From Burkholderiaceae bacterium 26 (GTDB taxonomy: Bacteria > Pseudomonadota > Gammaproteobacteria > Burkholderiales > Burkholderiaceae), in contig JYOB01000001.1 in assembly GCA_000955795.1 (NCBI GenBank), positions 146,301 through 210,300 on the forward strand: a stretch of DNA of 64,000 nucleotides. The letters are read 5' to 3'. The notes below the pieces were generated by a model. That model saw only the letters and a list, made by a program, of their open reading frames with translations, was not told the DNA's origin and ran no database searches. Position 1 is the stretch's first letter. Every line of letters begins with the position of its first letter. Position numbers and translations under genes: made by a program. Below, in pieces: positions 47,096 through 53,761 of this stretch.

Positions 47096-48229
47096 ATGAA
47101 GACGAAGCACATCGCCCCCGCTGCACTGCTGGCATGCGCCGGCGCGGCCTGCGCGCAATCCGGCGTCACGCTGTACGGCGTGGTGGATACCAACATCGAA
47201 TATGCGACCAATCTGGCGGGCCCCACGCCGGGCAGCTCGGGCAACCGCGTGTCGATGCAAAGCGGCGGCCTGTCAGGCTCGCGCTGGGGCCTGCGTGGCG
47301 TGGAAGACCTTGGCGGCGGCCTGAGCGCGCTGTTCGTGCTCGAAAGCGGATTTGCAAGCGACACAGGCCAATCGCAGCAAGGCGGCCGGCTGTTCGGGCG
47401 CCAGGCCTACGTTGGGCTCAAGAGCAGCACGATCGGGCAATTTACTTTCGGCCGCCAGTACACGACGCTCTTCCAGTTGCTGGCCAACTTCGAGCCGATG
47501 GCGTATTCCACGCAGTACGAACCGGCCGCCGTGCAGACCGGCGTCAATTTCCGGTCCGACAACACCGCTATGTACACGGGCAACTTCGGCCCGGTGACTG
47601 CGCAGGCGCATTGGTCGTTCGGCACCGGCGCCCCGAGCGCCAACCCCACCGGCGGCGGCAACGGCGAGGTGCCCGGCCAAGCCCGGCGCGACAGCGGCTA
47701 TGGCGCCGGGGTGGCGTACTCGGCTGGCCCGCTGGGTGCCACGCTCGCATATGACCAGTACAACCCCAGCGCCCCGCTGGGCGGTGGCGCGTTCAGCTCC
47801 GGCACCGTGCGCAAGGCGGCGCTGGCGGGCAGCTACCTCGTTGGCGACGTATTCAAGGTCATGGGCGGCTACCGCTGGGGCCAGAACAAGAACGCCAACG
47901 GCAGCGTGGCGCTGCGCGACGACTACTTCTGGGCCGGCGTGAACTATCAGGCGACAAACGCCGTGATGCTCTCGCTCGAATACTCGTACCAGAAGATCAA
48001 GACCATCAACAGCGCGCCGTCCACGCAGGCCAACCCGTGGCAGGTCGCGTTCATTGCCGACTACACCCTTTCCAAGCGCACGGATCTGTACCTGACCACG
48101 GCCTATGCGCGCAACGCGGGCCTGGCGCTCGACCAGGCCACGGTGGACCTCAACGCCACCGGCTACGGCCTGGGTGCCGGCAAGACCAGCATGCTCGGCG
48201 CGGCCGTCGGTATTCGCCACAAGTTCTGA
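47096..48229 (+). CDS. Gram-negative porin (porin_4 / OmpC-like)
   Basis: 377-residue outer-membrane porin: signal peptide ending CAGAACAQS, then the classical SGVTLYGVVDTNIEY start, a 16-strand pattern and a C-terminal AVGIRHKF with terminal phenylalanine. Betaproteobacterial porins of this type are general or substrate-selective trimers. Its place at the end of the BKACE-TauD operon suggests it brings in the operon's substrate. An intrinsic terminator lies 50 bp after its stop. Confidence 0.93.
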   Translation: MKTKHIAPAALLACAGAACAQSGVTLYGVVDTNIEYATNLAGPTPGSSGNRVSMQSGGLSGSRWGLRGVEDLGGGLSALFVLESGFASDTGQSQQGGRLFGRQAYVGLKSSTIGQFTFGRQYTTLFQLLANFEPMAYSTQYEPAAVQTGVNFRSDNTAMYTGNFGPVTAQAHWSFGTGAPSANPTGGGNGEVPGQARRDSGYGAGVAYSAGPLGATLAYDQYNPSAPLGGGAFSSGTVRKAALAGSYLVGDVFKVMGGYRWGQNKNANGSVALRDDYFWAGVNYQATNAVMLSLEYSYQKIKTINSAPSTQANPWQVAFIADYTLSKRTDLYLTTAYARNAGLALDQATVDLNATGYGLGAGKTSMLGAAVGIRHKF

Positions 48230-48278
48230 GCGGCCCACACCACGGGAGGCGGACTCCGCCGTCTCCCCGGTCGGCATT

Positions 48279-48305
48279 CGAGGAGGGTGACCTCCTCGTT
48301 TTTTC
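48279..48305 (+). terminator. Intrinsic terminator closing the BKACE-porin operon
   Basis: Perfect 8-bp stem CGAGGAGG/CCTCCTCG with a 4-nt loop followed by TTTTTT. The next gene begins at 48322. Confidence 0.88.
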
Positions 48306-48321
48306 TTCATGGCGTTTCATC

Positions 48322-48897
48322 ATGACGTTGTCCAACACTTCTCCCACCATCCTCATGGTGCCCGGCCTGCGCGACCACGTGGCCGAACACTGGCAGACGT
48401 TGCTCGAAGCCAGACTCCGGGCGGCAGGCCACAAGGCCGCGTCGGTCCCGCCGCTGGAAGCCGACAAATTGAGCTGCGCGGCACGGATAGTGGCCTTGGA
48501 CAAAGCCGTCAGCGCCATCGACGGCCCGGTGATCCTGGTGGCGCATAGCGCAGGCGTAATGATCACCGTGCATTGGGCCAAGCGGCACGCGCGCAAAATC
48601 CACGGCGCCCTGCTGGCCACCCCGGCCGATCTCGACACACAGTTGCCGTCGGGCTACCCCACGCAGGACGTGCTGCAGAAAAATGGCTGGCTGCCCTGCC
48701 CCCGGCGTCCGCTGCCGTTTCCAAGCATCGTCGCCGCCAGCCGGAACGATCCATTGGCATCGTTCGACCGCGTGGCCGGCATGGCCGCCGACTGGGGCAG
48801 CCGTCTGGTCGATCTGGGAGATGTCGGCCACTTGAACCCTGCCGCCGGCTTCGGCCCGTGGCCCATGGCGGAAGCCCTGATCCATGAACTCGATTGA
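48322..48897 (+). CDS. RBBP9/YdeN-type alpha/beta hydrolase
   Basis: 191-residue serine hydrolase of the RBBP9/YdeN family. The nucleophile is S76 in AHSAG, the acid D143 (SRNDP) and the histidine H170 (GHLNPAAGFG). It acts on a small ester or amide; the family's substrates are mostly unknown. ATG 48322 lies 16 bp after the terminator, so it must use its own promoter or read-through. Its 3' end overlaps the next gene by 14 bp, starting a tight four-gene set. Confidence 0.82.
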   Translation: MTLSNTSPTILMVPGLRDHVAEHWQTLLEARLRAAGHKAASVPPLEADKLSCAARIVALDKAVSAIDGPVILVAHSAGVMITVHWAKRHARKIHGALLATPADLDTQLPSGYPTQDVLQKNGWLPCPRRPLPFPSIVAASRNDPLASFDRVAGMAADWGSRLVDLGDVGHLNPAAGFGPWPMAEALIHELD

Positions 48898-49603
48898 GCG
48901 GCCCATGCAGGCAAGTCCGCGCGGCGCAATCCACCCACGCACCAAGCTCACCGTCGATGTCTTCTTCGACTTCATCTGTCCATGGTGCTGGATCGGTACG
49001 CGCCATCTGGCCAGCGCCCTGCGCACGTTAGCGACGCTGCATCCGGAGGTGAAGCCGAAGGTGCGATGGCGCCCGTATCCGCTGCTGCCGGACACCCCGG
49101 CTGAGGGATTGCCCTATCAGGCGTTCTATCTCAGCCGCCTCGGCAGCCCCACTGCTGTGTCGATGCGGCGTGCTCAGGTGCAGCGCGCCGGGCAAGCAGC
49201 CGGCATCGACTTCGATTTCACACGCATCAATGTCCTGCCCAATACCGAGCGCGCGCATGGTGTGGTTCGGAAATATCGCCGGGTCGACGCGGGTGGAAAG
49301 CCAGCCCAGCTCATCGAGCGCATCTTCAGTGCCTATTTTTTGGAAGGTGCCGACATCGGCAACGAAGACGTGCTGCAGCGACTGGAGTTCGAGCACGACA
49401 TCGCCCAGGCAATGGCGCCCAGCGCGTGCCCACCCAGCGTCTGCAAGCCGGTGGGCCGCGGCGTGACCGTTTCCGGGGTGCCGCATTTCATCTTCAACTC
49501 GGACGTGGCGATTTCCGGTGCGCATCCGCCAAGCACGCTGGTGCGCGCCATGCAGAACGCGCTGTCGCTATCGCCAATGCAATCGCAAGAGGAAGCGCAG
49601 TGA
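48884..49603 (+). CDS. DsbA-family (FrnE/HCCA-isomerase-like) thioredoxin-fold protein
   Basis: 239-residue DsbA-superfamily protein with a CPWC active site (C32, C35; FDFICPWCWIG) and the cis-Pro segment VSGVPHFIF. It has no signal peptide, so it is cytoplasmic and of the FrnE/2-hydroxychromene-2-carboxylate isomerase-like branch. It could be a disulfide reductase or a glutathione-dependent isomerase. It overlaps both the upstream hydrolase and the downstream Rieske gene, indicating coupled translation. ATG 48905 is an alternative start. Confidence 0.82.
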   Translation: MNSIERPMQASPRGAIHPRTKLTVDVFFDFICPWCWIGTRHLASALRTLATLHPEVKPKVRWRPYPLLPDTPAEGLPYQAFYLSRLGSPTAVSMRRAQVQRAGQAAGIDFDFTRINVLPNTERAHGVVRKYRRVDAGGKPAQLIERIFSAYFLEGADIGNEDVLQRLEFEHDIAQAMAPSACPPSVCKPVGRGVTVSGVPHFIFNSDVAISGAHPPSTLVRAMQNALSLSPMQSQEEAQ

Positions 49604-49926
49604 ATAACATGGCGTGCAATGTCACCGTGGCTTTGTCCGGCGAGCTGGGCGCCGGAGAACGCAAGCTCGTCTTCGTCAACGGCCGCTGCATCGTCCTGTT
49701 CAACGTTGAAGGCCGGCTTCATGCCGTCGACAACAGTTGCCCGCACAACGGGGCTTCGCTGGCCAGCGGGCGCCTGGATGGCACCGTATTGCAGTGTCCG
49801 GCACACGGCCTGCGCTTCGATCTCGCCACCGGTTGCATGCCTGGGCCCGGCGGGCTGTGCCTGAAGACCTACGCCGTTCAAGAGACCGACGGCCACGTCG
49901 TCATCCAGCTCGAAGACGCCAGCTGA
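49600..49926 (+). CDS. Small Rieske [2Fe-2S] ferredoxin
   Basis: 108-residue stand-alone Rieske protein. The cluster ligands are C47-x-H49 and C66-xx-H69 (CPHNGASL and CPAHGLRFD). Such proteins feed electrons to ring-hydroxylating oxygenases or serve related redox roles. GTG 49600 overlaps the preceding stop and has AGAGGAA 5-7 nt upstream; ATG 49609 is the alternative. No oxygenase large subunit is next to it, so its partner is elsewhere or is the TauD-linked pathway. Confidence 0.85.
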   Translation: MNNMACNVTVALSGELGAGERKLVFVNGRCIVLFNVEGRLHAVDNSCPHNGASLASGRLDGTVLQCPAHGLRFDLATGCMPGPGGLCLKTYAVQETDGHVVIQLEDAS

Positions 49927-49973
49927 TTCGCTACGCGCGATTCGAACCTGCACACTGAACGAGACCATTCGAC

Positions 49974-51620
49974 ATGCAAGCGAACCTCATCACCCCGACA
50001 CCTTCGGCGTATACGTATCCGCTGCTCGTCAAGCACTTGCTGACCAATGCGCAATGTCTCTACAGCGAACAGGAAATCACGTATCGCGGTGCGCTGCGCT
50101 ACAGCTATCGCGCGTTTCGTGAACGCATCGGTAGGCTCGCATCGGCACTGAGCGCGCTGGAGGTTCAACACGGTTCGACCGTGGCCGTCATGGACTGGGA
50201 CAGCCACCGCTACCTCGAGTGCTACTTTGGCGTGCCGATGATGGGCGCAACGCTGTTCACCGTGAACGTGCGGCTCTCTGCTCAGCAGATTCTCTACACG
50301 CTCAACGATGCACAGGCCGAGGTCGTGCTGGTACACGCCGATTTCGTGCCGCTGCTGGAAGAGATCTGGAACGGACTGACGAGCGTGCGCCACGTTGTGG
50401 TGTTGGCCGACAACGCCCCCATGCCGCACACCACGCTGCCGGTGGCAGGCGAGTACGAGGCGCTGCTCGCCCATGCATCATCCGATTTTGCATTTGCCGA
50501 TTTCGACGAACGCACGCGGGCCGCAACTTTCTACACGACCGGCACGACCGGTGACCCCAAGGGCGTGAGCTACAGCCACCGCGACATCGTGCTGCACGCC
50601 ATGGCGACTGCCACAACGCTGTGCGCACCGCGCGATGGCCAGCGCCTGCACCGTGAAGACGTGTACATGCCAATCACGCCAATGTTCCACGTCCTGGCGT
50701 GGGGCATGCCGTACATCGCCGTCATGCTGGGCCTGAAGATCGTTCTGCCGAGGCGCTACGCGGCTGATCTTCTCCTCAAGCTGCACGACACGGAGCGGGT
50801 GACTTTCTCGCATTGCGTGCCGACGCTGCTGCAGATGCTGTTGCAGGCGGCGGAAGGCCACATGCACGATCTGTCGGGGTGGAAGGTGCTCATTGGCGGC
50901 TCGGCGTTGTCTCCGGCGCTGTGCGAGGCGGCGCTCGCGCGAGGCATTGATGTGTTTGCCGGTTATGGCATGTCGGAAACCGGCCCCGTGGTGGCGCTGG
51001 CGCAACTGCCGCCGGGCCGCAAGCCCGCAGACCGGCAGGAAGAAATCCGCATGCGCTGCGCCACGGGGCGCCCGGTGCCGCTGGCCGAACTGCGCATCGT
51101 CGACGAGCATCTGCGCGATGTACCGCACGACGGCAAGCATCAGGGCGAGATCGTGCTGCGTACGCCGTACCTCACGCAGGGTTACTTCAACAAGCCGGCA
51201 GCATCGGAAGAACTGTGGGCCGGTGGCTACCTGCACACGCAGGACATCGCCGTCATGACGCCCGATGGGTTTGTGCAGATCGTCGACCGCATCAAGGACG
51301 TCATCAAGACGGGCGGCGAGTGGGTGTCGTCCATTGAAGTGGAAAGCCTGATTGCCCAGGTGCCGGGCGTGCAGGAGAGCGCAGTGATCGGTGTGCGCGA
51401 CGCGAAGTGGGGCGAACGGCCGATGGCGTTTGTCGTCGGCAAGCCCGGTGCGCGCCTGAAGGCTGAGGCCATCCGCGATTGCCTGCTGGCACACGCTGAA
51501 GCCAAACGCATCAGCAAGTACGCCGTGCCGGAACTGGACCGGATCGCCTTCGTCGCAGATATCCCGAAGACGAGCGTCGGCAAGATCAACAAGAAGGCAT
51601 TGCGCGAGAACGTGGCGTAA
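49974..51620 (+). CDS. Fatty-acid/carboxylic acid:CoA ligase, AlkK-like
   Basis: 548-residue ANL-superfamily acyl-CoA synthetase. The AMP-binding P-loop TTGTTGDPKG (188-197), the YGMSETGP motif and the C-terminal catalytic Lys (SVGKINKK) are intact. The sequence around YSHRDIVLHA and HVLAWGMPYIA is typical of AlkK-like medium-chain ligases. It activates a carboxylate with ATP and CoA, a logical step in the neighbouring catabolic route. It follows the Rieske gene by 47 bp. Confidence 0.87.
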   Translation: MQANLITPTPSAYTYPLLVKHLLTNAQCLYSEQEITYRGALRYSYRAFRERIGRLASALSALEVQHGSTVAVMDWDSHRYLECYFGVPMMGATLFTVNVRLSAQQILYTLNDAQAEVVLVHADFVPLLEEIWNGLTSVRHVVVLADNAPMPHTTLPVAGEYEALLAHASSDFAFADFDERTRAATFYTTGTTGDPKGVSYSHRDIVLHAMATATTLCAPRDGQRLHREDVYMPITPMFHVLAWGMPYIAVMLGLKIVLPRRYAADLLLKLHDTERVTFSHCVPTLLQMLLQAAEGHMHDLSGWKVLIGGSALSPALCEAALARGIDVFAGYGMSETGPVVALAQLPPGRKPADRQEEIRMRCATGRPVPLAELRIVDEHLRDVPHDGKHQGEIVLRTPYLTQGYFNKPAASEELWAGGYLHTQDIAVMTPDGFVQIVDRIKDVIKTGGEWVSSIEVESLIAQVPGVQESAVIGVRDAKWGERPMAFVVGKPGARLKAEAIRDCLLAHAEAKRISKYAVPELDRIAFVADIPKTSVGKINKKALRENVA

Positions 51621-51637
51621 CCCACACGCGCTCCACC

Positions 51638-51662
51638 GCCGGCCGCACCTGCGGCAGCCGGC
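51638..51662. terminator. Hairpin between convergent acyl-CoA ligase and MATE genes
   Basis: GCCGGC arms at both ends enclose an inner CCGCA/TGCGG stem. There is no U tract, so it is a weak or Rho-assisted stop candidate between the two convergent genes. Confidence 0.3.
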
Positions 51663-51672
51663 AGCAGTGTCG

Positions 51673-53040
51673 TCAAACCATGCGGCGGATGCCGAACCGC
51701 TGCGCGCGGCGGCGCCACACGAGCGCGTAATACAGCCCCTGCATCACGAACATGGCAAGGAAGGCGGCCGGGTATGCAGCCCAGATGCCGTCGGTGCCGA
51801 TATGCCGGCTCAGCACCCAGGCCACCGGCACTTCCACCGCCGCAATGGCCAGGATGGAAATGGCCGTGGGCGCCATCACCGTGCCGCTAGAGCGCATCAC
51901 GCCCGAGAAGACGCTCGCCATGCCAAAGATGACCGAGCTCCACAGTGAGATATGCAGCAGGCTCTGGGCAAGGCTCATCACTTCCGTGTTCGTGGTGAAC
52001 CAGCCGATGACGGCACGCGAGAACAGCAACGCCATCACCACCAGCACGCCGGTAATGGCCACGTTGAGCCACAGCCCGGTGCGCATGATGGCGTCGAGCC
52101 GCTCCGTATTGCCCGAGCCGATGGCCTGCGCGCCGAGGATGGACGCCGTAATCGCAATCGACATGGCAGGAAACTGCACGTAGCTGATGATCTGCGTGCC
52201 GGCGCCGTAAGCGGCCGTCGCGTCGGAGCCGAAACCGTTGACGAATGACAGCAGCGCCAGCTCGGCGATCGAGATCACCACAAGCTGCACGCCCGTCGGC
52301 ACGCCGATCTTCAGCACGGTTTTGAGCACCCCGAAATCGACCCACAGGTGGCGCGCCAACACGGCATCCGGCGCGAGCGGATGATTGCGCCGGCGCAGGA
52401 AGAAGGCGAGCCACACCAGCGCCACCGTGAACGAGATGATGGTGGCCACGGCGCCGCTTGCCACACCCAGCTGCGGCAAGCCAAACCAGCCGCGGATGAA
52501 GGTCGGTGTCAGCACCAGCCCAATCGACGTCGACAGCGCGAGCGTGCGCAGCGGCGTGCGCGTGTCGCCCACGCCCCGCATCATCGCCGTGGCAAGCAGG
52601 TAGACGAACAGGCCCGGCATGGCATAGAGCATGACGCTGGCGTAAAGCGTGGCGTCCTGCAGGATGTCGGCCGGCGTGCCGAGCCAACCCAGCAACGCGT
52701 TTGCAAACGGGCCACCCAGCAGCGCCACCGCCAGCCCGACGATGAAGCCCACCGACAGCGTTGTCCCTGCAACGGTCTTGACCGCCTCAGGCTTCTTGGC
52801 GCCCCACGCCTGCCCGATCAACACCGCCGCCCCGGAGCCCAGCCCGATGATGAAGGCGATGAAGAAAAACAGGATCGGGAAGAACGCCGACACCGCAGCC
52901 AGCGCCTTCACGCCCAGCATGTGCCCGACATAGACGTTGTTGAGCGTGCCCGACAACGATTGCAGGATGTTGGCCAGGATCAGCGGCCCGAGGAATGCAA
53001 TGAATGTTCGCCACAACGGGCGAGCAGCAGGCGCGGTCAT
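51673..53040 (-). CDS. MATE-family multidrug efflux transporter
   Basis: 455-residue, 12-helix MATE transporter (NorM/DinF-like), using a cation gradient to export drugs or metabolites. The N-terminal half has the conserved PLILANILQSLSGTLNNVYVG helix 1 and the IGQAWGAKK loop. The start codon overlaps the stop of the upstream DUF2239 gene (ATGA), so the two are one translational unit under the strong promoter at 53687-53714. Confidence 0.9.
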   Translation of the reverse strand: MTAPAARPLWRTFIAFLGPLILANILQSLSGTLNNVYVGHMLGVKALAAVSAFFPILFFFIAFIIGLGSGAAVLIGQAWGAKKPEAVKTVAGTTLSVGFIVGLAVALLGGPFANALLGWLGTPADILQDATLYASVMLYAMPGLFVYLLATAMMRGVGDTRTPLRTLALSTSIGLVLTPTFIRGWFGLPQLGVASGAVATIISFTVALVWLAFFLRRRNHPLAPDAVLARHLWVDFGVLKTVLKIGVPTGVQLVVISIAELALLSFVNGFGSDATAAYGAGTQIISYVQFPAMSIAITASILGAQAIGSGNTERLDAIMRTGLWLNVAITGVLVVMALLFSRAVIGWFTTNTEVMSLAQSLLHISLWSSVIFGMASVFSGVMRSSGTVMAPTAISILAIAAVEVPVAWVLSRHIGTDGIWAAYPAAFLAMFVMQGLYYALVWRRRAQRFGIRRMV

Positions 53041-53651
53041 GCAGCCTCCTGTTGAGGATTGAATGCCTGACTCGCCAGTTCGCGCGCAAAGTCGCGCACA
53101 TCGGCGGGCCAGGATTGCGTAAGGGATTCGAACGCCATGGCATCCGCGGCAAACAAGGCGCGCGTGGCATCTTCAAAGCCCGCGGCGTTGCCGGCCATGG
53201 CGGACATGAAGCGATACGCCGCCTCTTGCGCAACACGGCGGCGGTCTGCGCCTTCGGCGGCGCGGCGCGCATCTTCCACCAGCTTGCGCAGCGTAACCGA
53301 CGCCCCGCCCGGCTGCGCGGCCAGCCAGTCCCAGTGGCGCGGCAGCAAAGTCACCTCGCGGGCAATCACGCCCAGCTTGGGGCGGCCAGGGCCACGCGGG
53401 CGGCTTTCGGATTCGGCGGGTTCAGCGGCAGATGGGGCGGGTTGATCGATGCGCGCCAGCACCTCTTCAACCGTGCCGCGCAAGTCGAACTCCACGGGCT
53501 GCGCGCTGGTGTTGTCGAACACCAGCACCTGCGATTCGGGATGCGCATCGAGGTGTATCTTGACGGCCCGGGCGACGTCGCGGACGGGCCCGGCGGCCAA
53601 GCGTTGGGTGCCGGCAAACGCCGTGCACGCGTGGATTGCTGCGGCATCCAT
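53037..53651 (-). CDS. DUF2239-family protein
   Basis: 204-residue protein matching the DUF2239 pattern: CTAFAGTQRLAAGPVRDVARAVK near the N-terminus, VLVFDNTSAQPVEFDLRG, then a basic PRGPGRPKLGVIAREVTLLPRHWDWLA segment. This last part resembles the YbfH/GRPRLGV-type region and may bind nucleic acid. Function is unknown. It is translated with the MATE pump through an ATGA overlap. Upstream are a strong promoter and paired TACCCGGG boxes, so the operon looks repressor-controlled; DUF2239 itself could be the repressor. Confidence 0.82.
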   Translation of the reverse strand: MDAAAIHACTAFAGTQRLAAGPVRDVARAVKIHLDAHPESQVLVFDNTSAQPVEFDLRGTVEEVLARIDQPAPSAAEPAESESRPRGPGRPKLGVIAREVTLLPRHWDWLAAQPGGASVTLRKLVEDARRAAEGADRRRVAQEAAYRFMSAMAGNAAGFEDATRALFAADAMAFESLTQSWPADVRDFARELASQAFNPQQEAA

Positions 53652-53686
53652 GAGAAGCGCTCCTGCTGAAGTTTCAACAGGAACAA

Positions 53687-53714
53687 ATTCTACCCGGGTT
53701 TAATTTGATGTCAA
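53687..53714 (-). promoter_or_regulatory. Strong sigma-70 promoter for DUF2239-MATE operon
   Basis: Minus-strand TTGACA (53709-53714, perfect) and TAGAAT (53687-53692, 5 of 6) with 16-bp spacing. The predicted start near 53680 leaves about 29 nt of leader before ATG 53651, which follows CAGGAGCGC. Confidence 0.7.
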
Positions 53715-53725
53715 TATTACCCGGG
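53691..53725. promoter_or_regulatory. Two TACCCGGG boxes flanking the promoter -35
   Basis: TACCCGGG occurs at 53691-53698 and again at 53718-53725, 27 bp apart. One touches the -10 element and one lies just beyond the -35. Their palindromic CCCGGG cores suggest a dimeric repressor site. Confidence 0.5.
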
Positions 53726-53761
53726 CATAAAAGCGGTCTGGCGCGTAACGTGACGCAGAGA

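Noticed and set aside
48884..49603. Possible secreted DsbA
   Set aside because: No signal peptide precedes the CPWC site, so a periplasmic role is not supported.
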